A stretch of 64,000 nt of DNA, from NCBI RefSeq assembly GCF_051106095.1, contig NC_135787.1:154884001-154948000 (forward strand), in the 5' to 3' direction. This document shows, one piece after another, positions 48,306 to 59,700 of this stretch. The translations under genes and the position numbers were made by a program. The notes beneath the pieces were generated by a model, which worked only from the letters and a program-made list of their open reading frames with translations, did no database searches and was not told the origin of the DNA. The stretch's first letter is position 1. Every line of letters begins with the position of its first letter. Origin of the DNA: Pogona vitticeps (Eukaryota; Chordata; Lepidosauria; Squamata; Agamidae).

Positions 48306-49342
48306 TGGAAAGCTCTTTAATCTCTCTAGATTGAGAGCAAAGACCCAAGTACAGCTGAAATGCATGCAGGACTTCCTCTTTGCCAATGACACAACCATTG
48401 TTGCCCACTCTGCTGAAGACCTCCAACAACTCATGAATCGTTGTAGCAAGGCCTGCCAAGATTTTGGACTAACAATCAGCCTGAAGAAAACACACAAGTC
48501 ATGGGCCAGGGCGTGGACTCACCTCCCTCTATTACCATCTCCATGCAAGAATTCGAGGTTGTTCATGACTTTGTGTACCTTGGTTCAATGATCTCTGACA
48601 CTCTCTCCCTAGATGTCGAGCTGGATAAACGCATTGGCAAAGCAGCTACCATGTTCTCTAGACTCACAAAGAGAGTATGGCTTAATAAGAAGCTGACAGC
48701 ATGAACCAAGATCCAGGTCTATAGAGTCTTTGTCCTGAGCACACTCCTGTACTGCAGTGAGTCCTGGACCCTTCATGCACAGCAGGAGAGGAACCTGAAC
48801 ATGTTCCATATGAGTTGTCTCCAACAGATTTTTGGTATCATCTGGCAGGCCAAAGTTCCAAATAGAGTAGTCCTAGACTGAGCTGGAATTTTTAGCATGT
48901 ATACATTACTGAAACCATGACATCTATGTTGATTTGGGCATATCGTGAGAATGGCTGATGGTCAGATTCCAAAAGATCTCTTGTATGGAGAATTAGTGCA
49001 GGGAAATTGCCCCAGAGGGAGACCACAGCTACGATACATGGATATCTGCAAGCGGGATCTGAAGGCCTTGGAAATGGATCTCAACAGATAGGAAACCCTG
49101 ACATCTGGAGGCTGAATCCCAATTTGAAGAGATCCTTGTCCAGCAGGCTGAGGCAAAGAGGCAATCACAAAAGCAGGAAAATCAGGGAGCTAGACGGGGT
49201 ACAAATTGTATTTGTCTTCAGTGTGGAAGGGATTGTCACTCTCAAATTAGCCTTCTCAGCCACACTAGACGCTGTTCCAAGTCCTCCATATAGAGTACGA
49301 TACCATAGTCTCTTGAGACTGAAGGATGCCTAATCAATATGC
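48306..49342 (+). mobile_element. LINE copy B (zinc-finger-tailed family) with 32-bp target duplication
   Basis: 5'-truncated copy starting at DGKLFNLSRLRAKTQVQLKC. The active-site box reads FAND where FADD is expected. Next come FVYLGSMISDTLSLDVELDK, RIGKAATMFSRLTKRVW, LLYCSESWTL and LLYGELVQGNCPRGRPQLRY. A 3' tail agactgaaggatgcc follows. The flanks are 32-bp direct repeats (48274-48305 and 49343-49374, beginning aaatcaatgtttagattatg) with one mismatch, so both ends of this insertion are fixed. Several stops make it inactive. Confidence 0.85.
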
Positions 49343-49379
49343 AAATCAATGTTTAGATTATGGTTATTATTTGAGAAGT

Positions 49380-49788
49380 TGTGCATATTATTGTGAAATT
49401 GGTGAATAGCCACTTGAAAAATATGTTCATTTTAAAGAGGCACGTGAAAAAAAAAGTCAAAGGGGAAGTCTTATTAGCCTCTTGCTGCAAAACAACAAAG
49501 TGTTTTATGACATCCTACAGCCTAAGAAGTTTTCTTTATTTTCATCATATTAAGAGGAAATATTCAACATTTCTGAAACATACCATTTCACAAAAATTTC
49601 TCATTGCTGCTATGTAACGATGGTGTGCTTGAAAAGATATTAGAAACAGCCATTTGTGTTCCTTCACTATTATCTATCCAATAGTTGCTATGAATATATT
49701 AAATATTCTCACTGTAGATTTATTTACTTATATAAGCACAGATTCCACATGTCCTTTCTACTGCAAGATAATATTCTGTATGTTACAA
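49380..49788. other. Intergenic, nothing recognised
   Basis: AT-rich; chance frames only. Confidence 0.4.
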
Positions 49789-49790
49789 AA

Positions 49791-49935
49791 GATCCTTGTG
49801 GCACAGCAGTTAAACTGCAGTACTGAGCTAAAACTCTGCTCATGACCTGGATTCAATCCCAGGTAGCGGCTCAAGGTTGACTCAGCCTTCCATCCTCCTG
49901 AGGTCAGTAAAATGTGTCTGTGTGTGTGTGTGTGG
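49791..49935 (+). mobile_element. tRNA-derived SINE, second family
   Basis: Head ttgtggcacagcagttaaac (box A-like), then gattcaatcccaggtagc (B box GATTCAATCC), then ctcaaggttgactcagcctt. It ends in a (tg)n run. This family differs from the 6615 SINE. Confidence 0.65.
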
Positions 49936-50134
49936 AAGCAGATTATTGGACTATGTGAACTCTCTATCTCTTCCAGCAGGACTTTTATGTTCTGGAAGGT
50001 GCAGTGAAAGAGGAACATAACATGAATCAGGAACATAACATGTAATAAAAACAAGATAGAATTAGTCGATATAAATAACAATTTTTATAGCTCTGCTACA
50101 ATACTTCTGTGGTAAATAGAATTAGAAATCGGGA

Positions 50135-50230
50135 ATTATTTATTTATTTATTTATACTCCCATTGGTGCCAAACCACTATTCTGGGCAGTTTACAATCAC
50201 AATTTGTAAACAATACAATAATTACCATCT
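50135..50230 (-). repeat. L2-like LINE 3' tail fragment
   Basis: ttatttatttatttatactc followed by ctgggcagtttacaatcaca. It is an antisense L2-like tip with a short ttta run. Confidence 0.5.
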
Positions 50231-50580
50231 AGTCTTCCTAACAATTACTTCAGAGCTGAAAATGTTGACAGTTCCTATGACAGAGCTCTCCAAACCCCAC
50301 AGCATATCGCTCCCATCAACCCATTCTGCATGGGCAATGGTAAAAGATTATGGAAATTGTAGTGAAAAAAAAACATTTGCAAGGTCAACATTTCCCATTC
50401 CAATATTTCTCAGAGAATGAATTAATATTCAGCACTGTATGTTACTGACTGTACCTATTTACTCATAATCTTACGTTAATGATATATATTCTAATATTAT
50501 GAGCTCTTGCAATAGTATCCACTATGCTTTTGAAAGCAATCATGTGCTTACTTGAAAAAGAAATTATATTGTACAGTATT

Positions 50581-50586
50581 TTTATT
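50581..50586 (-). terminator. AATAAA just past the EPYC stop codon
   Basis: The minus-strand AATAAA begins 12 nt after the stop. That is unusually close, so a more distal signal may be the one used. Confidence 0.3.
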
Positions 50587-50597
50587 ACTGTCTTGGC

Positions 50598-50768
50598 TTA
50601 AAAAAGGCTTCCAACTGGCAGTCGGGGTAGGCACATATAGGCATGAGGAGTTTTGCTCAGATTAATGGGATTTCCATCTAGCCTGATGTCTTCAAGAGAT
50701 TTACGGATATAGGAATAGTCTTTCGTTTTGCAGAAAGTATCCTCGTGCATTTCTTGGATATTGTTGTT
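50598..50768 (-). CDS. EPYC: EPYC last coding exon
   Basis: Acceptor ctttccag at 50769-50776; phase 0. It encodes 56 residues from NNNIQEMHEDTFC to PRLPVGSLF and a TAA stop. It holds the two cap cysteines and an N-glycosylation sequon (NLS). The second sequon I recall in human (NLT, before YIRK) reads DYS here, so it is missing. Confidence 0.95.
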   Translation of the reverse strand, partial: NNNIQEMHEDTFCKTKDYSYIRKSLEDIRLDGNPINLSKTPHAYMCLPRLPVGSLF

Positions 50769-53700
50769 CTGGAAAGAAAACAGAAGCATCTATGAATATT
50801 ACGATAGTCGGTACCTCACGTCCCAGCATGTCTATGATTCAATAGTAAATATCTTGTTTGTGGTCTTAACATCACAGGAGGTAAAGTAATAGAGTAGAAT
50901 TGAATAAATGTCCAAAACATATAGCTAAGATAAAATGGCCACAACTTTATTGGTTACACCTGAGGAGTCATGGAACAATATTGGGAAATGTCTTCACGCA
51001 TTGTTAATTGATAAACTACCATTCCCTGCTCTTGTGTTGAGAGAAAAAACACAAGATGTCCTCCCACAAGGACATAACCCCTGTAGAGTTCTTCTGTCTT
51101 CTAATGAAACAGATCTAATAGCCCCTAAGATGGACATTTTTCTCAAAATCTTAATCTCAAGATCCTTTTAAGGGATTCCCAATGTTGAGGGAGACACAGG
51201 AACCATTCCCCGCCTCCCAAATGAATCTATTCCAAATGCCCAAATTGACTTAACAGAAGGTAGTGACATATAAGACTGAAACAGTGCACAAGGCTTGGTG
51301 CTTATAAGAAAATGAATCATAGCCCAGTGAACTGCTGCCTTCAAAACCAGCAGGAACCTTCAAACAATGGTAGGTGGGAAGGGGCACAAAGTTCTTCCAA
51401 GTCTGACTTTACTATCACTGAAGAAACGGTTCTGTGTTACCTACGGGACCAGAGGAAGATACTCCCTTCTCTGCAATGCCTGCCAAGACCTCCTCACTCC
51501 TCCAATCCTGACAGGTCTATTTGTGGCTGGGCTGCTGAATGAATAAGGAGCCTATCTGAATGACATGCCACCACTAGGAGCAAGAAGCCGCCACCCTGCT
51601 CAACTCCGCATCCCCTGCAAGGCATGCGTTATCAGGAACTCTGGTGCATTGTGAACCATGCTAATGATAAAATCAACACAAACTAGCTGGATTGCAAAGA
51701 CACAGTGGGAACTTGAAGGGGATATTATTTGTCACTCTCAAAGCCCCAGCTTTTCAAGAACAAATCTTCTCATTCCCAAATCCAACCCTCCCCTACATTT
51801 TCTTGCCTGCCTGTTTTTCCAATTTCTACAAATCCTTCAATGAGAATCTAGAATGTGATGTTTCGATTTGAACATGTGTCATACCATTTGCAGCATCAAA
51901 GGCATGTCGCTCATTAGCATGAGGCAACATGTCACACATTACTATTACACCCTCTTTCCTGTAAACCCTGCATCTAGAGTCCATTGATCATTGTTGCCCA
52001 CCTGCAGATGAAGTGACCGGAGACTTTCAGGGAGTGGAAGTGGGATATGATCCAAGTTGTTATCAGTGATGTAAAGATGGTGCAGCTCATACATATCCTG
52101 AGGCAAAGGAAAATATTTCCAAAATAATTAAACAATTTTCTTTCATTTTCCTTTCATCTTGAACATAACATTTTAAAACTCATTCTTTAAATAAACTGTG
52201 TTTAAAAATAATAATACAAAGGCCAGTTTTTAATACACAAGCCGCAGTTGTGTGGAGACTTCAGTTTAGTGACTCGATGTACTTCACAGGCTTTCAAAAC
52301 ATTTTGTACATTTCCAAATTGGAAATGAAATAAATGTCTTGCCAGCTTCAAAGCTTTGCACTTAACAGCAGGTTTGTTGTCACATCATGTGATTATATCA
52401 AAATTTTGGCAATTGGCTTTTAAGAAATGAATGAAATAAGTAAATTAAACTTAGCTTTATGTCCTAAAATAGTGTTTTCATCAATATTCGAAAAGGAAGA
52501 ATGTAAGTGGACAACTAAAGAATTTATTTCTAACTTGTTAACAACAGCAAGATAGCTAGTTATAGCCAGGAACTTGAAAATAAGATATAATTCTCACTTA
52601 AATGACTGGTACAGGGAACTTTGGGATATAGCTATTAATGCTAGGCCAACAGGTAATATTAAGGTTAGGAAGGGGGTGTGAAGGATAAATTTAGAGATAT
52701 ATGTGGAGAATATGTTTTGTATTAATAAAGGGGAAGGGACAATTCCCCTCACATTACATTACAGTCATTACAGTTTTGAAAGGGAAACAGGGCTTCGTGG
52801 AGGTAAAAGGCTGCAATTCCCAATTGGTCCTCAGTGATGGGGAGCACTATGTTTTGTAGACATTTGTTAATTGTTTTGGATGTCTATATGATTTTCTTTA
52901 TCTTAAAAAAAAGAAAAGAAAAGCCTTAGTTTCTTAAAAGGAAAGAACACTGGTTTGTTAAAAAAGAAAGAAAGAAAAAGATAATATGCACAAATTGCAG
53001 AGATATGGCAAAAAGAAAACAAAACCCACAACACATCCTGTCTCACTATTGCTGGGAGACAAGGCGGCACATTCTTCATCAAGGTGTCTCACTGAGTTAT
53101 GATAGCTTAAATGAAGGAGAATGAAAAACTTAGTGTGCATTACTACCATTAGTAGTTGGTGACAAGGGCAAAGGTCAACGTTTGGGATACTCTTACTCTT
53201 CCTAGCTTCTGCCTTAGCCTGAGATAGTACACATTGGCATGATGAAAGAGATAGTAAGGTAAGAAGCAATGTACATTTCAGATCTTGAATTAATTAAATA
53301 GATACATTTGCTTGTGTATAACACATACAATATGTCTCTTACTGTTATTCCAGGTGGTGGGTTATAAAAGAGAATTTAAAAAAAAGATATTGCAGCAGCC
53401 TTAGAGGCTTTATGTTACAGCACCTGGAAGCATTTATAGTGATAAGGCAAAATGTTTTGCAATCAGGATTTAGATTTATCTTTTATTGCAACCAGGGTTT
53501 TAATTCTTAAAAGTCTGTTTTATTTTTTTTAACTCAGGGCTAGCCTAATGTATTTGAATACATCAGAAGGAGAAAAGCGAAATGATATCTGCTATATGGC
53601 CTGACAAGCTGCATAGTTCTTAAATGGGCCCATAGGGGCCATAAAATGGCAAGAAAACAGGAATTGTGTAACAATGGTCTAAATAAAGTCTTTCTCTCTT

Positions 53701-56700
53701 TAATTTTAAACAGGCATGAAGGTAAAGGGGAAAGGGCTTAGACTGAACTTATACAAGTAATAATACACAATAGTTCACAGTAAAGGGGTGGGGGTGGGGT
53801 GGGGGTGGGGTGGGGGTGAGAAGCTCCAAAACAGCCATAAAGTGTTGCCTCAGATGAGAGGCAACTGAGTAGCAGTTGCTGGGTGGATAGTATGTACTAT
53901 CTGAGGGATGGAGCAATGGCTCTAAAACTGTGAAATATTCCCTAAGGAAGCCTGCACTAGTGCACAAGAACCTACTGTTGTGAATCACAGAGACCAGGAA
54001 GAAGAAACATGCTGTTAAATCATGCCACATGTTTCAGAGGTGTCCGGCTGCCATTGTTTTGCCCTCGATAACACTCTCAATCCATTCCTGCAAAGGTGCT
54101 GCAGCCTACCTCATCCCATGCAAAGGGTTCCAGTTCTTACTATGGTAAAAATTATTAGTCAGGAAGTTTTTATTCTTTTTTTTTTAAAAGTGAACAACTA
54201 AACCAGCGATGGCAAACCTATGGCACGTGTGCTACAGCTGGCACACAGAGCCCTCTCTGTGGGCATGCGAGCCATAAGTCGCCATCAACAAATACTTACC
54301 CATCCTCCAATCCCAGATTTTGGCACTCCCATCTGCTAGTGCAGTAGTCCAGTGGAGGGGTACAATGGCAACCATTACTGGTCTAGCCCAATGGGGGATT
54401 GGAAGACTGGTAAGTATTTCATTGGTAATACCGCCCATAGGAAAAAACAACATTGCAGTGGTGGCACTTTGAAATAAGTACCGTATTTTTTGCCCCATAA
54501 GACACACTTCTCCATAAGACGCACCAAATTTTTAGGAGAAGAAAACAGGAAAAAATAATCTGTTTTCTTCGCTCCATAAGATGCACAGACTTTCCACCCC
54601 CCTGTTTTGTGGAAAAAATGTCAGAGTATAGAAATTTTACAGTGGGGTCTCGACTTACGAATGACCCGACTTGCGAACAATTCGAGTTACGAACCTGCCC
54701 TATAGGGAAAGTAAGGACTCGACATGCAAACTTCCCTCGAGTTATGAACAGGGAAAAAAGTCCCCCCTCCCTCCCCTTAGAGGCTTCTGGAGGGGGGGAA
54801 AGGGTCAGAAACTTAAAAATAAATACTGCACTGTTAAATAAAGTCACTTACCAGGCCTTGGTAGCCCCCAAACCACAGGAAAAAGAGCAGGAAAGAGCTA
54901 AAAGCCGACACCCAGAAAGAGCCTGGCAGCCATTTTGTGGTTTTCCCCGCCCCTCTCCCCGCCTAACAGCTGATCGGCTGGCTCTGAGCAGGCTTCTGGA
55001 GGCTTGCTCAGCACCTAAAAAGCCTGCCTGAGTGCCTTTGTGCTGAAAAAATCAGCACAACATGCTTTAAAACATTATTTAAAATTGGCTTCGTTTAAAA
55101 AAAAAAAAGAGTTCTAAAGTGCTGCCTTTAGTGTTCCCTGCCTTCCCTGAACCTCAGGGGAAAAAAGAAAGAAAATATCCCCCTCTAGTGGCAGAAGGCA
55201 GAATAGCAGCTTCCCATTAGTTTCTATGGACAGAAAAGAGCAGATACGGATTAAATGGTTTTCAATGCATTCCTATGGGAAATGCAGATTCGACTTAAGA
55301 ACTTTTTGACTTGAGAACCACCTTCCAATACGGATTAAGTTCTTAAGTCGAGACCCCACTGTATAAGCCTGAACCTGTATATGTGTTTCATTAACGAGCT
55401 GCCATTGTGCACAGATGTGAGAATGCTGAATCACTCTGGAGCTGATGCAATGACTTGAAATCAAAAGAAGACCAGGTGCAAGAGGATGAAGTCACCTGCA
55501 TTCTGATTGGACTGAACAAAGCCATGTACATGTATATAAGTGGACTGTGTCTTTGCTTCTCTTTCTTCCTCCACTATCACTTGCTGCCATGCATGCTGTC
55601 AGATTGTACAAAGAGTTCCTGCTGTGCTGTTAAGATACCTGCCTGTATATAATTGTAAATACGTGTAAATACAACCGTCTTGCAACAAAAGAATAACTCT
55701 GCGTTTTCTACTGTCGCCAAAACCGTGACAAAAAAGTGTGTCTTATAGTGCGAAAAATACAGTAAGTTGATTTTGTGTTGCAGTTTGGGCACTCGGGCTC
55801 AAAAAGGTTCACCATCACTGAACTAAACTCATAACTCACTTTAAAAGCTTCTTGTTTTATCCCTTTGCGACCGAGTCTATTATTACTAAGATCAATGAAT
55901 AACAAGGTTGGTGGTAATTCTGGAAGTTGCCTTATCTTGTTATCTCGAAGTATCAGTTCCTGCAGTTGTGGGAGATTTCTGAAGGCATCTTCATCAATTT
56001 CAGATATAAAGTTGGAGGTCAGGTCAATCCTTTTTAAGCTACCTGGTGAAGAAAATTAAATCAGGAAATCATTTAGAACATTCTTAAAATAAAATTTGGG
56101 CTGATTTCAAAATCAGAAGCAGAAAAAAAATAATGTCAGTTTTGCACAGAAACACTTTTATAAATTATTAGTTTTCATTATTAAATAGAGTACTATTTAT
56201 CTTCAGTCTAAAAGATGGCTATTACCATATGCTTCACTTTCAGTGTGAGGAAATTCATTATATCATTTACAAGGAATTAAGATGTGGTGATCAATGTTGT
56301 CAGCATAAACATCCATACTTAGGTTAGTGAAGTCATCCTTGTTGACCTTTTTGATTCTATTGTAACGAGAGTAGAAATGGGTTGTTTGCTTGGGCAAAGG
56401 TGGAACAGCCTCAAGTTCACGATCATCACAGTACACAGATGTACCCAGACAGGTACAGAGAAGACAAGTTGGAAGACCTAAAACAGGGAAAGACAAACAA
56501 TTTACTCAGGAGCACAAAACCAAAATAGTCTAGATAAAGGGTCTATTCAGAAAAGTATAGAACAGATTAGACAAAACAAAACAAAACAAAAGAAATACAT
56601 GTACAACTTTTTTCAGAAAAAGAGACAGAAATATCATGGCACTTTAAAAATGAATTTGCATGTTTTAATGTGAGCTTTCATGAATCAGGTTCACTTCCTG

Positions 56701-59700
56701 AGATATAAGAATGAGACGATATGGCAATCATTTATATATGGCATGCATGTGAGGACAAAATGACAATGATTGGTTAGTATAGTGGACTCAAATGATTGAG
56801 CCGCTGCTGAGTCATGCTTCAGCAGTGTGGCTAGGCTTTGCCGTCTTCCTCGGAGGTGGTGAGACCTCTTCAGTCTCATGTGAGCAGCTAGGTGGGAGGG
56901 TGGGAAATGCTAGATTATTTAAAGGCTGTTCCCCCCTCTCCTCTTCCTCTTCCTTCACTGGCAACAGTCAAGGATGGAGTTTAGCTGCTGGACCGCCTTT
57001 CACACGGCATAGTGTGGTTGCGAGGCCTGCAGACTCAACGCTTGGGAAAAGTGGGGGTAGCATCATCTCCCTCCCATGGTTTGCCTGACACTTCCTCTTG
57101 GGTTTTTGATTTAGTTTTACATTTTATAAATTTTACATTTTATAAGGATAGGCCTGAGTTTTCTGATCGGTGAAGGCACCATATCATGCTATGAGCATTG
57201 TATGGCCGATGACCATCCCTCAGCTGGTATGGAGAAATGCAAGGCATTTTTGGCCTGCTAACACTGCATGAAGGAGTGTTAGCAGGGTAGTCTGCAGAGC
57301 TGATTGCAGCGGCCTTGGATCGCTGATTGAACACCAAAGGATCCGCATGGATAGGCCTGATTTTTCCAGTCAGATATCATACATCTATCCGAAAGAGGTT
57401 TGGATGTTTTCTTTGAAGACATCAAGGGGGGGGGCTGCTTTTGGAGCTGGGTGATCTTGATGGCGGGCATGGGACTTAGCAAGGCTAGTCCCTATACAGT
57501 GGTGGGTAGTGCGGATCAAACAGGTTTTTTGGTGAGTCCCATAGCTATCTCAAGTAATGTGTAGCTCATCTGAACTCCCAACACTGTGGATCGTGAAATT
57601 ACAGTGCTGGGGGGGGAGATGTGCTAGGGCCACTCCCAGATCAACAGTCAACAAGGAGAGTGTGGCTTGAGTCTGGGTGTGGTCAAATTTGGGCCGGGTT
57701 TTTCGCTGTCTTCACAGTTGCAAAAACATGGGCCAGGGAATTGCCCATTTGTTTGTTAAAAGGTGTGTTAAGACCTCTGGGTTTAAACCTGATTCTGCAC
57801 TACAGCAGAACCCCCCTTTGCCAAAGGATTGGCAACATTGATTTCAATAAAGTGTGGCCCGTGTTTAATCCATAATTCTGGTCTAGCATCATTATTCCGG
57901 GGCAAGGGGGGGCAAATGAAAACTGTGTGAGTCAATGTGGCATTTTAATGATTTAAGATCTGTTTCTAAATTCTTTTCCTTTAAATAACCTTTGAACCAC
58001 AGAGCTGAAAGGGACCCTAGGGACTATCGACTCCAGCCTCTTTCAAGGAGGCACAGCAGAGAAATTAACTCTCAACTTGTAGCTCCAGAGCCAGAGACCT
58101 AAGCCATTGAGCTATTCAGCAGTTAGCTTTATTTTGTAAAAAGTGACAGTGCTATGTTGGTAAAGGAACCTCAGGCTATGGATAACAACAGCAGATGCCA
58201 AAATAATCATCGTAGGATGTCACATTTGGTAATGGTTTAAGAACCGGTGACCTCTCCTTTTAAGCTTTGTTCTGTAAAAAGTGACAACAGCCCTCAGGCT
58301 ATGGATAACAACAGCATGTAACAACAAATTATTGTAGCATTTCACATTCACAACTAGCAGCACAAATAAGAAGGTGGTTGGGTGTAGGGTGGACGTGGCA
58401 GAAGTGTATATGGGGAGAGTATATCTCACTAGTGTGATAGCAATGAGCAAGGATGACTCCCCAAGGTTGCAAGAGACATTATCTTGTCCTATGTCTCAAG
58501 CAGCAACATGTCTTGGGCTGAACTTGAGAAAGATTCACATGAACTTTTATAACAGTATAATTTTGTTGCTCATACTAGATTCCTGAGGAAATAGCTATGA
58601 TGATCTGTTTAGGCTGTATCATAACTTGAGGATCTGCATGTCCTTCCTTTAAAACTTAATAAAGCTGCTTATATTTAGTTTGGTAACCAGCATCCCTTTT
58701 TGATGATATTTTTTAGGAAATTGCTTTTTCTTCCTACGGAGACCTCAATTTCCTTAGAATTGTTTTTAATTAGCATTTCTGATGCAGAGCAATAACATCA
58801 GGGAAGGTTTCAATCATCCCCTGAGCTAAAACTATTTGAAAGCTATGGATTATTAAACAAAACATCCAACTAGTGCTGAAGGAGCATAAAGAAACAGACC
58901 TGAAGCATTTAATCCAATTTATGAGATGTCTTTACTAACGGGTGTTCTGATAAAATGGGGGAAAGCTGTCCATTTTCATTGCTTTTGGAACCATCACAAT
59001 GAGAGTAAAATTACTATATAGTAAATTTAGAAAAAAAATGAAAATTTTTAGAGAAAATTGAGAAATATCATGCAAATTGTGGTAAAATGTAAAATAAGAT
59101 GTCTTATTTGTATGTCCTTTTTTTATTATACTTCATACTACAAATGCTTAGTATGATAGAACCCCATTTATCCCATGGCCTTATTTCTATGTGTCACTTT
59201 TCACTCAGTCCTCATTGTATTTCTCCCCTTCTCCTTTGCTTATGTTATGTTATGTGCTGTCAAGTTGGAACTGACTTACGGCATCCTTAATAGGGCTCTC
59301 AAAGCATGGAAATAGGGGGGAAAAATTACCCAGATCAGTATGTGGTCAGCAAGGACATTTTGCCGAAAGGCACAAGAAAAAGAAGGGGATATGTCCTGCT
59401 TGGGTGGTGTAGACAAATGTACCACATCTAATTCACCCAAAGAAAGTGGAAGGGTAAAAATGTATGAAGCACTATCACAGGATATATACCACATGACCAC
59501 AACACACAACTATACAGGAAGCAGAAGATGCGAGAAAGAAGGAGGGCATTTCTCTAATCTGACCTCAGTCTAGGTTTCAATGGTTGAGCAGGGATTTGAA
59601 TCTTGGTCTCCCAAATCCTAGACTACCACTTATCCACTACACCACAATGAGTATCTGTCCCCTAGCTAGGCTAGGTTACGGACATAATTTTCACCTACTT

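Larger units (their letters stand above)
54481..55762. mobile_element. Tc1/mariner-like MITE (ccgtattttt family) inside the hAT element
   Basis: Left end ccgtattttttgccccataa, right end ttatagtgcgaaaaatacag. These are imperfect inverted repeats that both continue into agacacactt. TA lies on both sides (54479-54480, 55763-55764). Without the solo LTR it would be about 165 bp. Confidence 0.8.
54204..55820. mobile_element. Non-autonomous hAT-like element carrying three nested inserts
   Basis: Left end cagcgatggcaaacctatgg, right end ggttcaccatcactg. The flanks are identical 8-mers aactaaac (54196-54203 and 55821-55828). Without its inserts it would be about 330 bp. The first 90 bp also fold on themselves (cgatggcaaacctatggc against gagccataagtcgccatc). 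It lies in an EPYC intron; the right duplication ends 11 nt from the splice donor of exon 55840-56042. Confidence 0.88.
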
